DNA of 64,000 nucleotides from NCBI RefSeq assembly GCF_014084125.1, contig NZ_CP048405.1, forward strand, positions 4,340,001 through 4,404,000, in the 5' to 3' direction. The first letter of the stretch is position 1; each line of letters opens with the position of its first letter. Below are positions 8,593-21,803 of the stretch, in pieces. Both the position numbers and the translations under genes were made by a program. The DNA comes from Streptacidiphilus sp. PB12-B1b (GTDB lineage: Bacteria; Actinomycetota; Actinomycetes; Streptomycetales; Streptomycetaceae). The notes under the pieces were generated by a model that was not told where the DNA came from, did no database searches, and saw nothing but the letters and a program-made list of their open reading frames with translations.

Positions 8593-8773
8593 GCGTACGC
8601 TCCCGTGTCAGAGGATTCGAACGAACCCGGCCTTACGAGCCGGCATGACCAGCTCGGGCCATATCCGGCTCCTGCCAGCCTGACATGGGCGTTGGAACAG
8701 AGGCGATCGCCGCAGGCACCGAAGCAGACCCGGCAGCCTTGTGGGGTCTTCACAACACGACGATCGGGTCAGG

Positions 8774-9412
8774 TCAGCTGCCGGGAACGATGTCGACCCG
8801 GTCGCTGCCGCTGCGCTCGACCTCGGCGGATCCGGCGGTCACCGACGCCAGCCAGGCCCCGAAGGCAGCCACCGCGCTCTCGGGCACGCCCACGTCGAAG
8901 CACACGCCGTCGGCGCTGTACCGCACATCGCGGACCACATGACCGGCCGCCCGCAGATCGTTCTCCAGCCGTCCCGCCCGGGCATGGTCGGTGGTGACCG
9001 CGAACAGCGCCACCAGCTGGCGCTCCACGATCACGGCCTGGTCCAGCGCGGCGGACACTGCCCCGCCGTACGCCCGCACCAGGCCGCCGGCGCCGAGCAG
9101 TACACCGCCGAAGTAGCGGGTGACCACCGCGACGGTGTCGGTCAGCCCGCGTCGCCGGATCACCTCCAGCATCGGCGCCCCTGCGGTCCCGGCCGGCTCG
9201 GCGTCGTCATTGGACCGCTCACGCCGGGGCTGGTCACCGATGACATAGGCGGTGCAGTTGTGGCGCGCGTCCCAGTACCGCTTGCGTACCGAGGCGATGA
9301 ACGCCTGCGCCTCCGCCTCGTCCTCCACCCGACCGATCGAGCAGAGGAAACGGGACTTCTTCACTTCGATCTCGTGCCGGACCGGGCCTTTGACAGTCAG
9401 ATAGGGTTCCAT
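8774..9412 (-). CDS. YigZ/IMPACT family protein
   Basis: A 212-residue protein of the UPF0029/YigZ family (related to eukaryotic IMPACT). The biochemical role in bacteria is not settled. The N-terminal domain holds the signature HNCTAYVIGD, SNDDAEPAGTAGAPML and VVTRYFGGVLLGAGGLVRAY (about residues 50-125). The C-terminal ferredoxin-like part (about 130-205) binds nucleic acid in homologues. It is the last gene before the rRNA operon terminator, on the same strand, and is separated from the upstream-reading fabF-like gene by 181 bp without a recognisable gene. Confidence 0.9.
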   Translation of the reverse strand: MEPYLTVKGPVRHEIEVKKSRFLCSIGRVEDEAEAQAFIASVRKRYWDARHNCTAYVIGDQPRRERSNDDAEPAGTAGAPMLEVIRRRGLTDTVAVVTRYFGGVLLGAGGLVRAYGGAVSAALDQAVIVERQLVALFAVTTDHARAGRLENDLRAAGHVVRDVRYSADGVCFDVGVPESAVAAFGAWLASVTAGSAEVERSGSDRVDIVPGS

Positions 9413-9454
9413 GCGCTCCGTCCGCGACAGGACCGAAACGGGTCCGGGAATGCG

Positions 9455-9489
9455 GAAAGGCCCTCTGACTCGAGGTCAGAGGGCCTTTC
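9455..9489 (-). terminator. rRNA operon terminator
   Basis: Perfect 14-bp stem (GAAAGGCCCTCTGA and its complement) with a 7-base loop, 12 bp past the 3' end of 5S rRNA on the minus strand. The GGCCTTTC end gives a short U-rich tail. Confidence 0.95.
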
Positions 9490-9500
9490 ACGAAAGGTTG

Positions 9501-9617
9501 TTCGGCGGTGTCCTACTCTCCCACAAGGTCCCCTTGCAGTACCATCGGCGCTATGAGGCTTAGCTTCCGGGTTCGGAATGTAACCGGGCGTTTCCCTCAC
9601 GCTATGACCACCGTAAC
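9501..9617 (-). rRNA. rrf: 5S ribosomal RNA
   Basis: About 117 nt. On the minus strand it begins GTTACGGTGGTCATAGCGTG and ends with GGACACCGCC. The universal CCGAACCCGGAAGCTAAGCC-type core is present. It is the last gene of the 16S-23S-5S operon. Confidence 0.96.
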
Positions 9618-9708
9618 ACTATGAAGTTGACCCGCACTCCCCGGCATGACGCTCCCGGGGAGGGGTCGTTGCTTCAGAACAACACAGTGGACGCGTAGCA
9701 ACTATGGA

Positions 9709-14653
<4,945 letters not shown>

Positions 14654-14810
14654 TGTATTCCGGATATCCGGAGCACACCCGCGAAAGAGCGGCACGACAG
14701 TCAGCGGAACAGCCGACCTCGTGCACTGCGTCCTCGCTAGTGTTTTGTGCATCAAAGGAACCACGTCCAAAAACGGACGGGGTATCAACATATCTGGCGT
14801 TGACTTTTGG

Positions 14811-14830
14811 CACGCTGTTGAGTTCTCAAG
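14811..14830 (-). promoter_or_regulatory. Conserved rRNA leader element (antitermination or processing)
   Basis: CTTGAGAACTCAACAGCGTG on the minus strand, about 160 bp upstream of 16S. This element recurs in Streptomyces rRNA leaders and a variant lies before the 23S gene. A role in antitermination or processing is inferred from its position. Confidence 0.6.
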
Positions 14831-14896
14831 GAACGGACGCTTCCTTCAAGACCCTTTCACCGGTCTCTCCGGGCACTTCATTCTTCTTCGTTGTCC

Positions 14897-14923
14897 AGCC
14901 TAGCAGACTGTTTCCGCAGTCCA
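14897..14923 (-). promoter_or_regulatory. rRNA operon promoter candidate
   Basis: On the minus strand TGGACT (-35), a 15-bp spacer and TAGGCT (-10) lie about 250 bp before 16S. A second TAGGTT-like -10 further upstream (about 14970) may be another of the multiple rRNA promoters usual in Streptomyces. Confidence 0.5.
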
Positions 14924-15201
14924 TTTCGGCTGACTTTCGAAATCTGCCGTTCGCGGGCAGGAGCCACAACCTAGCGCAATTTTCACTGCGCTGGAAAATA
15001 GGGATCCGGCCGACGTGCCTCAACCGCTGCGGTTGTTGCGGGCAGATCTCCAACGTTACAGCTCGGCAGGGGCATGGGCAAATCCGCCGCGCCCGGCCCT
15101 GGTGAGCGCCCGGCGGCGCTGCGTCAGGACCGGTTGCAGTGAGCAGGTTTGGGGCGTTTTAGACTCATACTGGACCGGCACCCTCCCGGAGGAGACCGAG
15201 C

Positions 15202-15651
15202 ATGACCACAGTGACCTCCCCCCTGGCCGGACGCGTCGTCGGACTCGGCGGCGTTCCCGACCCCGTCTTCTCGGGGCGGATGGTGGGGCACGGCACCGCG
15301 ATCGATCCGGTGCGCGAGCCGGTTGCGGCGGTCTCCCCCGTGGACGGGGTGGTCGCGTCGATGCATCCGCATGCGTTTGTCGTGGTGGACGGCGAGGGGC
15401 ACGGCGTCCTCACCCATCTCGGCATCGACACCGTGCAGCTGAACGGCGCCGGGTTCGAGGTGCTGGTGCGCAAGGGCGACGCCGTGACCCGGGGCCAGCC
15501 GGTGGTGCGGTGGAACCCCGCCGAGGTGGAGGCCGCCGGGCGGTCGCCGATCTGCCCGGTGGTGGCCCTGGATGCGGGCGCGGAGGAGTTGGCGGAGATC
15601 CGGGAGGGCGGTGACGTCGGCGTCGGCGGCACCCTGTTCCTCTGGACGTGA
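15202..15651 (+). CDS. crr: PTS glucose-type IIA component (Crr)
   Basis: A 149-residue phosphocarrier of the phosphotransferase system that passes phosphate from HPr to IIB components. The motif THLGIDTVQL places the phosphorylated histidine at residue 72, and the second conserved histidine is at 57 (MHPHAFV). The N-terminal SPLAGRVVGL and PVDGVV segments are typical of IIA-Glc. GGAGGAGACC precedes ATG 15202. It lies 45 bp upstream of ptsI in one operon, as in Streptomyces coelicolor, where the system serves N-acetylglucosamine uptake. Confidence 0.95.
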   Translation: MTTVTSPLAGRVVGLGGVPDPVFSGRMVGHGTAIDPVREPVAAVSPVDGVVASMHPHAFVVVDGEGHGVLTHLGIDTVQLNGAGFEVLVRKGDAVTRGQPVVRWNPAEVEAAGRSPICPVVALDAGAEELAEIREGGDVGVGGTLFLWT

Positions 15652-15696
15652 CTATCAGGCGGTCCGGCCGCAGGCCGCGGCCCCGAGCGGAGACCG

Positions 15697-17373
15697 GTGA
15701 CGATGACAGAGACGCTGCGCGGCGTGGGTGTGAGCCACGGGGTGGCGATCGGCCAGGTACGGCACATGGGCACGGCGGTGCTGGAGCCCCCGGCGCGGCA
15801 GGCGCCGACCGAGGGCGCACCTCGGGAGCAGGCGCGGGCGCAGCAGGCGGTGGTGGCGGTCGCGGCCGACCTCCAGGCCCGGGGCAATCTGGCGGGCGGC
15901 GAGGCGCAGGCGGTGTTGGAGGCGCAGGCGCTGATGGCGCTGGACCCGGAGTTGACGGCGGACGTCGAGCGGCGGATCACCGTCGGCAGTACAGCCGAGC
16001 GCGCGGTGTACGACGCCTTCGCCTCCTACCGGGCGCTGCTGGCCAACGCGGGCGAGTACCTGGCCGGGCGGGTCGCGGACCTGGACGACGTGCGCAACCG
16101 GATCATCGCCCGGCTGATGGGCGTGCCCATGCCCGGCGTCCCGGACAGCGACGAGCCGTATGTGCTGGTCGCCCGGGATCTCGCGCCGGCGGACACGGCG
16201 CTGCTTGATCCGTCCCTGGTTCTCGGCTTCGTGACCGAGGAGGGCGGGCCGACCAGCCACAGCGCCATCCTGGCCCGGGCCCTGGGGGTGCCGGCGGTGG
16301 TGGCGCTCGCCGGGGCGAAGGCGTTGGCGGAGGGTGTGGTCGTCGCGGTGGACGGCAGCACCGGCGTGGTCACGGTGGACCCGTCCGAGGAGGCGCGGGC
16401 GGAGCTGCGGGTGATCGCCGCCGAGCGCCGGGCGGTGCTGGCGGCGTCCACCGGTCCGGGGCAGACCTCGGACGGGCACCGGGTGCCGCTGCTGGCCAAC
16501 ATCGGCGGCCCCGGGGACGTCCAGGCGGCGGTGGCGGCAGGTGCGGAGGGGGTGGGGCTGTTCCGCACCGAGCTGCTGTTCCTGGACGATTCGCGGCAGG
16601 CACCGTCCGAGGAATCCCAGGTGGCGGCGTACCGGGCGGTGCTGGAGGCGTTCCCGGAGGGCAGGGTCGTGGTGCGGGTGCTGGACGCGGGCGCGGACAA
16701 GCCGTTGGCCTTCCTCTCCCCCGGCGAGGAGCCGAACCCCGCGCTGGGGGTGCGTGGGCTGCGCGCCCTGCTGGACCATCCGGAGGTGCTGGGGGCGCAG
16801 TTGCGGGCGCTGGCCCGGGCGGCCGAGGGGCTGCCGGTGTACCTGGAGGTGATGGCGCCGATGGTGGCCGACCGGATCGATGCCCGGGCGTTCGCGGACG
16901 CCTGCCGGGCGGCCGGGCTGCGGGCGAAGTTCGGGGCCATGGTGGAGATCCCGTCGGCGGCGCTGCGGGCGCGCTCGATCCTGCAGGAGGTGGAGTTCCT
17001 GTCGCTGGGTACCAACGACCTGGCGCAGTACACCTTCGCGGCGGACCGGCAGGTCGGCGCGTTGGCGCGGCTGCAGGACCCGTGGCAGCCGGCCTTGCTG
17101 GACCTGGTGGCCGCGGCGGCGGAGGCGGCCCGGGCCACCGGCAAGAGCTGCGGCGTCTGCGGCGAGGCCGCGTCAGATCCGGCGCTGGCCTGTGTGCTGG
17201 CGGGCCTGGGGGTGACCAGCCTGTCCATGGGCGCGTCGTCTATCCCGTACGTCCGGGCGCGGCTGGCCAAGCACACGCTGGCGCAGTGCGAGCGGGCGGC
17301 GGCGGCCGCGCGGGCCGTAGACACCGCGGACGAGGCGCGCGCCGCCGCGCACCAGGTGCTCTCCGGGGAGTGA
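15697..17373 (+). CDS. ptsI: PTS enzyme I (phosphoenolpyruvate-protein phosphotransferase)
   Basis: A 558-residue enzyme I that takes phosphate from PEP and gives it to HPr. The swivelling domain carries the phospho-histidine in GGPTSHSAILAR (His about 188). The PEP-binding barrel has GVGLFRTELLFLD, MVEIPSAAL and SLGTNDLAQYTFAADR. The catalytic Cys lies in GKSCGVCGEAASDP. The start may be GTG 15697 or ATG 15703; both sit behind GCGGAGACC. Operon with crr. The HPr gene is not in this window. Confidence 0.96.
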   Translation: MTMTETLRGVGVSHGVAIGQVRHMGTAVLEPPARQAPTEGAPREQARAQQAVVAVAADLQARGNLAGGEAQAVLEAQALMALDPELTADVERRITVGSTAERAVYDAFASYRALLANAGEYLAGRVADLDDVRNRIIARLMGVPMPGVPDSDEPYVLVARDLAPADTALLDPSLVLGFVTEEGGPTSHSAILARALGVPAVVALAGAKALAEGVVVAVDGSTGVVTVDPSEEARAELRVIAAERRAVLAASTGPGQTSDGHRVPLLANIGGPGDVQAAVAAGAEGVGLFRTELLFLDDSRQAPSEESQVAAYRAVLEAFPEGRVVVRVLDAGADKPLAFLSPGEEPNPALGVRGLRALLDHPEVLGAQLRALARAAEGLPVYLEVMAPMVADRIDARAFADACRAAGLRAKFGAMVEIPSAALRARSILQEVEFLSLGTNDLAQYTFAADRQVGALARLQDPWQPALLDLVAAAAEAARATGKSCGVCGEAASDPALACVLAGLGVTSLSMGASSIPYVRARLAKHTLAQCERAAAAARAVDTADEARAAAHQVLSGE

Positions 17374-17384
17374 CCGCCCGGTGT

Positions 17385-17415
17385 CCGGCCCGCCGCCGTC
17401 GGGGCGGCGGGCCGG
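17385..17415. terminator. Bidirectional terminator between ptsI and aacS
   Basis: 13-bp perfect stem (CCGGCCCGCCGCC and complement) with loop GTCGG, between two convergent genes. Confidence 0.85.
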
Positions 17416-17458
17416 GGCGTGGCTCAGGCACGTGCGCGGGTCAGAGCCGGGGCGCGGC

Positions 17459-19453
17459 TCAGGTCCGGCGCCGGGCGGCGAGGTCGACGAAGGGGTCGAG
17501 CGCCGCGGGGTTGTCCAGCGAGCCGGGGTTGACGGCCTGGGCGAGCGGGGTGCCGGAGAGGATGCGCTTGACCGGGACCTCCAGCCGCTTGCCGGTGAGG
17601 GTGTGCGGCAGCGCGCGGACGGCGATGACCTCGTCGGGGACGTGCCGTGGCGAGAGCTGCTCGCGCAGGGCGGTGCGGATGGCCGCGAGCAGTGCGTCGT
17701 CCAGCTCGGCGCCGTCGGCGAGGACGACGAACAGCGGCATCCAGTAGCCGCCGTCCGGCTGTTCCAGGCCGATGACCAGGGATTCGCGGATCTGCGGCAG
17801 GCGTTCCACGACCTCGTAGATGTCGGCGGAGCCCATCCGGACGCCCTGGCGGTTCAGGGTGGAGTCGGAGCGGCCGTGGATGACGACCGTGCCGCGCGAG
17901 GTGATGGTGATCCAGTCGCCGTGCCGCCACACGCCCGGGTAGGTGTCGAAGTAGCTCTCGCGGTAGCGCGCGCCGTCGGGGTCGTTCCAAAAACCGAGCG
18001 GCATGGAGGGGATGGGCTTGGTGCAGACGAGTTCGCCGACCTGGTCGGTCAGCGGCTTGCCGTCCGGATCCCAGGACTGGACGTCCGCGCCCAGGCTGGG
18101 GGCCTGGATCTCGCCGAGGTGGACCGGCAGGGTGGGCACGCCGCCGACGAAGCAGCTGCACAGGTCGGTCCCGCCGCTCACCGAGGCGAGCCAGATGTTC
18201 GGGCTGATCTCGTCGTAGATCCAGTGGAAGCCGTCGGGCGGCAGCGGCGATCCGGTGGTGCCGACGGCGCGCAGCCGGGAGAGGTCGAGGTCGCGTCCGG
18301 GGTGGACCTCGGCCTTGGCACAAGCGCCGATGTAGGCAGCGGAGGTGCCGAAGACGGTAGCCCCGGCGCGTTCGGCGACGCGCCACTGGGCGTCGGTGGC
18401 GGGGTAGCCCGGGCTGCCGTCGTAGGTGACGATGCCGGCCCCGACCAGCAGGCCCGCCAGCAGGAAGTTCCACATCATCCAGCCGGTGGAGGTGTACCAG
18501 AAGAAGCGGTCCTCCGGGCCGAGGTCGAGCTGGAGTCCGGCCTGCTTCAGGTGTTCGACCACGATGCCGCCGTGGCCCTGGACGATGGCCTTGGGCAGGC
18601 CGGTGGTGCCGGAGGAGTACAGCACCCAGAGCGGGTGGTCGAACGGCACCTGTTCGAACTGCGGCTGCTCCTCGCCCGCGGTCAGCGCGTCCCAGGCCAG
18701 GGCGGATTCGGGGGCGGGGGTGCCGAGCAGCGGGATGTGGACGACGTGGCGCAGCGAGGGCAGTTCGCGGCGCAGCTCGGCGACGACGGCGCTGCGGTTG
18801 TGCTCCTTGCCGCCGTAGCGGTAGCCGTCGACGGCGAACAGCAGGACGGGTTCGAGCTGCTGGAACCGGTCGAGGACGCTGCGGGCGCCGAAGTCGGGGG
18901 CGCAGGAGGTCCAGACGGCGCCGACGGCGGCGGTGGCGAGCAGGGCGACGGCGGCCTGCGGGATGTTGGGCACGTAGGCGCTGACCCGGTCGCCGGGGCG
19001 GATGCCGAGGCGGCGCAGTGCGGCGGCGAGCGAGCCGACCTGGCGGCGCAGCTCGGCCCAGGTGAGGATCTGCGGTTCGGCGCCGGTCTCGTCCAGGTGC
19101 AGGACGGCGGGCAGCTCGGCGTGGTCGGGGTTCTCGCCGTGGCGCAGGGCGTGTTCGGCGTAGTTGAGGCGGGCGCCGGGGAACCAGACCGCGCCGGGCA
19201 TGGTGGCGTCGGCCAGGGCGGTGGTCGGCGGGGTGGAGAAGCGGACGTCGAACCACTGGGCGACGGCGTTCCAGAACCGGTCGAGGTCCTCGGTGGACCA
19301 CCGGTGCAGGGAGGCGTAGTCGCCGTCGGGGGCGCCGTGGTGCTCGACCGCCCAGCGCTGGAACCGGGCCAGCCGGGTGGCCTCGGCCCGGGCCGGGTCG
19401 GGCCGCCACAGGGGCGACGGCGGGGCGGCGGGCTGCTGGTCGGCGCTGCTCAT
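17459..19453 (-). CDS. aacS: Acetoacetyl-CoA synthetase
   Basis: A 664-residue adenylate-forming enzyme that activates acetoacetate to acetoacetyl-CoA. The ANL motifs are clear: the P-loop LYSSGTTGLPKAIVQGHGG, WYTSTGWMMWN, SVSGGTDLCSCFVGG, HGDWITITSRGTVVIHGRSDSTLNRQGVR split over the hinge, and the C-terminal lysine in LTGKRLEVPVK. Length and the N-terminal WFPGARLNYAEHAL segment match the AACS family (acetate-type N-extension) and not ordinary acetyl-CoA synthetase. ATG 19453 follows GGAG. It converges on ptsI; the Nudix regulator gene lies 79 bp upstream in the same direction. Confidence 0.93.
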   Translation of the reverse strand: MSSADQQPAAPPSPLWRPDPARAEATRLARFQRWAVEHHGAPDGDYASLHRWSTEDLDRFWNAVAQWFDVRFSTPPTTALADATMPGAVWFPGARLNYAEHALRHGENPDHAELPAVLHLDETGAEPQILTWAELRRQVGSLAAALRRLGIRPGDRVSAYVPNIPQAAVALLATAAVGAVWTSCAPDFGARSVLDRFQQLEPVLLFAVDGYRYGGKEHNRSAVVAELRRELPSLRHVVHIPLLGTPAPESALAWDALTAGEEQPQFEQVPFDHPLWVLYSSGTTGLPKAIVQGHGGIVVEHLKQAGLQLDLGPEDRFFWYTSTGWMMWNFLLAGLLVGAGIVTYDGSPGYPATDAQWRVAERAGATVFGTSAAYIGACAKAEVHPGRDLDLSRLRAVGTTGSPLPPDGFHWIYDEISPNIWLASVSGGTDLCSCFVGGVPTLPVHLGEIQAPSLGADVQSWDPDGKPLTDQVGELVCTKPIPSMPLGFWNDPDGARYRESYFDTYPGVWRHGDWITITSRGTVVIHGRSDSTLNRQGVRMGSADIYEVVERLPQIRESLVIGLEQPDGGYWMPLFVVLADGAELDDALLAAIRTALREQLSPRHVPDEVIAVRALPHTLTGKRLEVPVKRILSGTPLAQAVNPGSLDNPAALDPFVDLAARRRT

Positions 19454-19532
19454 CTGGGCTCCGATGGTGTCGGGTCGCGGCGCAGCGGGGTGGGCTGCGG
19501 TGCCGGACAGAAATCTGCCATGTGAACGGCGG

Positions 19533-20402
19533 TTAATCCAGGGGCGGCGGCTCGTCCGGCAGGTCGTCGGGGGTGCCGGGGCGGAGCAGAGCGGGGTGCA
19601 GGGTGCGTGCGGCGCCGGCGCGGTAGAGCCGGGCGCGGGGGCCGCCGCGGGGGCCGCCGCGGGTGGTGGTGCGTCCGGTGGCGACGACGAAGCCGGGGAC
19701 GGAGAGCACCTTGCGGTGGAAGTTGCCGGCGTGCAGCGGTTCGCCCCAGATCTCCTCGTAGACGGCGCGGAGTTCCGGGATGGTGAACTCGGGTTCGAGG
19801 AAGGCGGTGGCGAGGGGGGTGTACTCGACCTTGGCCCGGGCCCGGTCGAGGGCGTCCGCGAGGATCGCCGCATGGTCGAAGGCCAGGGCGTCGGGCAGCG
19901 CGCCGGGCGGGCTGCCGGGCAGGTGGAGCGGTGCCCGGTCGCCGGACCCACCCCCGCGAGGTCCGGCGACCGGAGTCCAGGCTGCCGAGGCAGCGTCGCC
20001 CCCGGCCCGCGGGTCGGGCAGGTCGGGCGCGAAGGCGAGGTAGGCGACGGAGACCACGTGCATCCGGGGGTCGCGCGCCGGTGACCCGTAGCTGCCGAGC
20101 TGTTCCAGGTGGACCCGGTGCAGCTCGGTCGGGTCCACGCCGGTCTCCTCGGCCAGCTCCCTGGCCGCGGCCTGGCCGAGGTCCTCCTCGCCGGCGCGGA
20201 CGAAGCCGCCGGGGAGGGCGGGCGAGCCGCGGTAGGGCGGCGCGGCCCGGTGGACCAGCAGGACGTGCAGCCTGCCGTGGCGCATGGTCAGGGCGACGAT
20301 GTCCACGCAGACGGCGATCGGCGGGTAGGCGCGGGGGTCGTAGGCCGCGAGCCAGTCCCGTTCGTCCGGGCGGACGGGCGGGGCGTCGGGCTGCGGTGCC
20401 AT
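19533..20402 (-). CDS. Nudix domain / winged-helix regulator (NrtR-like)
   Basis: A 289-residue protein with a Nudix domain (about residues 27-150) and a C-terminal winged-helix segment, FTIPELRAVYEEIWGEPLHA / GNFHRKVLS (about 208-240). This architecture is that of NrtR-type NAD-metabolism regulators. The Nudix box is complete (GGFVRAGEEDLGQAAARELA then EETGVD), so hydrolysis of ADP-ribose-like ligands may be retained; many true NrtR repressors have lost it. The stretch around residues 130-160 is Gly/Pro rich. Dyad sequences upstream of its own start suggest autoregulation. Its target genes are not evident; no nad gene is nearby. Confidence 0.82.
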   Translation of the reverse strand: MAPQPDAPPVRPDERDWLAAYDPRAYPPIAVCVDIVALTMRHGRLHVLLVHRAAPPYRGSPALPGGFVRAGEEDLGQAAARELAEETGVDPTELHRVHLEQLGSYGSPARDPRMHVVSVAYLAFAPDLPDPRAGGDAASAAWTPVAGPRGGGSGDRAPLHLPGSPPGALPDALAFDHAAILADALDRARAKVEYTPLATAFLEPEFTIPELRAVYEEIWGEPLHAGNFHRKVLSVPGFVVATGRTTTRGGPRGGPRARLYRAGAARTLHPALLRPGTPDDLPDEPPPLD

Positions 20403-20471
20403 GGATCCCCCGGCGTGCTGGTGGTGCTGGGTGGCTGGTGGTTCTGGGTGGGTGGTGCGCGGCGGATGCAG

Positions 20472-20509
20472 TTGTTCTCAGTCAGAGTCTTTCTCGCTCT
20501 GAGAAGAAC
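20472..20509. promoter_or_regulatory. Dyad operator candidate upstream of the Nudix regulator gene
   Basis: Arms GTTGTTCTCAG (from 20471) and CTGAGAAGAAC (to 20509) are inverted copies with one mismatch, 70 bp upstream of the Nudix gene start. The 13-mer CTCTGAGAAGAAC recurs with one change at 20707-20719. Confidence 0.5.
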
Positions 20510-20703
20510 GTAGCGCCTCGGGGCGTGTCGCGCCAGGGGTTTTCGGCGGCGGTCCGGCACGCTCGGCACGGGCGACCGCCGCAGCCACCCAGAGTCGCCC
20601 GTTCCGGAGCGGGCGGCGGGGCTGCTTCCGGGGCCCCACCAGCGGTCTGATGTGTACCTGCCCTGTGCTGCTCCCCCGATGGAGTAACAGCGCGTCACCT
20701 GGC

Positions 20704-20721
20704 AGACTCTGAGGAGAACAA
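20704..20721. promoter_or_regulatory. Second copy of the CTCTGAG-type element
   Basis: AGACTCTGAGGAGAACAA, nearly the reverse complement of 20472-20490, lies just upstream of the gylR operator region, about 200 bp from the first copy. Confidence 0.4.
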
Positions 20722-20744
20722 TTCGCGGTCGACATACGCATATG

Positions 20745-20764
20745 ATGTTCAGCATTGTCGACCG
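20745..20764. promoter_or_regulatory. GylR operator at gylR
   Basis: On the minus strand CGGTCGACAATGCTGAACAT. It matches the element at 21711-21730 in 18 of 20 positions. A further CGGTCGACAT at 20726-20735 makes an extended inverted repeat. It overlaps a TATGAT -10 candidate (20741-20746), fitting autorepression. Confidence 0.72.
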
Positions 20765-20786
20765 CACCCCCCGCGGAGGTGTGCCC

Positions 20787-21551
20787 ATGCCCGGCCCGAT
20801 CCAGTCGCTTGAGCGCGCGGCGGCCATCCTGCGGCTGCTCGCGGGCGGTGAGCGGCGCCTGGGCCTGTCGGAGGTCTCCGCCTCGCTCGGCCTGGCCAAG
20901 GGGACGACCCACGGCATCCTGCGCACCCTCCAGCAGGAGGGCTTCGTCGAGCAGGACCAGGAGAGCGGCAAGTACCAGCTCGGGGCGGAGCTGCTGCGGC
21001 TGGGCCAGAGCTACCTCGACGTGCACGAACTGCGGGCGCGCGCCCTGGTGTGGGCGGACGACCTGGCCCGGGCCAGCGGCGAGACGGTCTACCTGGGCGT
21101 GCTGCACCAGCACGGGGTGCTGATCGTCCACCACGTCTTCCGGCCCGACGACACCCGCCAGGTGCTGGAGGTCGGCAGCATGCACCCGCTGCACAGCACC
21201 GCGCTGGGCAAGGTGCTGCTGGCGCACGACCCGGTGGCCCGGGGCGAGTTGGACGAGAACCCGCCGGAGTCCTTCACCGCGCAGACGCTCACCGACCTCG
21301 CCGACATCGACGCCGAGTGCGCGCTGACCCGGGAGCGCGGTTGGAGCGCCGCGGTCGAGGAGACCTGGGAGGGGACGGCGTCGATCGGGGCGCTGATCCA
21401 GGACCGCCGGCGCAACCCGGTGGGCGCGGTCTGCGTCACCGGGCCGGTCGAGCGGGTGTGCGAGGCCGGCGTGGTCCGGCAGGACCTGGTGGTCTCGGTC
21501 CGCGAGGCCGCGCGGGCCATCTCCCGTGATCTGGGCGCCTCGCGCTACTGA
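20787..21551 (+). CDS. gylR: IclR-family regulator of the glycerol operon (GylR)
   Basis: A 254-residue IclR-type repressor. The N-terminal winged helix-turn-helix covers about residues 5-65 (LERAAAILRLLAGGERRLGL, SLGLAKGTTHGILRTLQQEGFVE split at the recognition helix). The effector-binding domain holds YLGVLHQHGVLIVHH, PLHSTALGKVLLA and TRERGWSAAVEE. In Streptomyces, gylR precedes gylCABX and represses it until glycerol-3-phosphate is present. The gene order here is the same. ATG 20787 was chosen because GGAGGT ends six bases upstream. Identical operators precede this gene and the downstream operon. Confidence 0.93.
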   Translation: MPGPIQSLERAAAILRLLAGGERRLGLSEVSASLGLAKGTTHGILRTLQQEGFVEQDQESGKYQLGAELLRLGQSYLDVHELRARALVWADDLARASGETVYLGVLHQHGVLIVHHVFRPDDTRQVLEVGSMHPLHSTALGKVLLAHDPVARGELDENPPESFTAQTLTDLADIDAECALTRERGWSAAVEETWEGTASIGALIQDRRRNPVGAVCVTGPVERVCEAGVVRQDLVVSVREAARAISRDLGASRY

Positions 21552-21671
21552 CGGAACGTCTCATGACGCGCCCATGGAAGACCGACATCTCCATGCATGG
21601 GTGATTTGTCAGCATTTCCAGCCTTATGCGGACTTCTGCAAACGTCCTTTTCTTTGCCCTTGTGACCGCTC

Positions 21672-21700
21672 TTGACGCAGGTGAGCACGACGGGGAACAC
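21672..21700 (+). promoter_or_regulatory. gylCABX promoter candidate
   Basis: TTGACG at 21672-21677, then a -10-like AACACT about 18 bp later. The operator at 21711-21730 would cover the transcription start. Confidence 0.55.
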
Positions 21701-21710
21701 TGCCGCATGG

Positions 21711-21730
21711 CGGTCGACAATGTCGAACAT
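21711..21730. promoter_or_regulatory. GylR operator at gylCABX
   Basis: CGGTCGACAATGTCGAACAT, an 18/20 match to the reverse-complement element in front of gylR. It lies just downstream of the predicted -10 and 74 bp before the glpF-type gene. Confidence 0.72.
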
Positions 21731-21803
21731 CGTTCATGGCAACGCCGCTCGGGGCCCCACACCCCACCCACCCATCCGACGGGGCAAGGACGAAGGAGTT
21801 GAT

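Larger units (their letters stand above)
14654..15201. other. Divergent control region between the rRNA operon and crr
   Basis: 548 bp without a gene. The left part is the rRNA leader and promoter region, with the conserved element at 14811-14830. The right part must carry the crr-ptsI promoter; CATACT at about 15166 before the crr ribosome site could be its -10. AT content is higher here than anywhere else outside the rRNA genes. Confidence 0.7.
20403..20786. other. Divergent control region between Nudix and gylR genes
   Basis: 384 bp without a gene. It contains the two CTCTGAG-type elements and the gylR operator. The middle 150 bp (20525-20690) shows no recognisable motif. Confidence 0.7.

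Noticed and set aside
8608-8690. tRNA-like segment (minus strand: TTCGAATCC near a CTCGTAA loop)
   Set aside because: Pieces resemble a T-loop and a Thr anticodon loop, but the anticodon stem fails at its closing pair, the T-stem does not pair and no acceptor stem exists. At most a tRNA relict.
15140-15190. DasR (dre) operator at crr
   Set aside because: Looked for the 16-bp ACTGGTCTAGACCACT-type dyad expected for Streptomyces PTS genes; only partial similarity (TAGACTCATACTGGACC), not enough to call.
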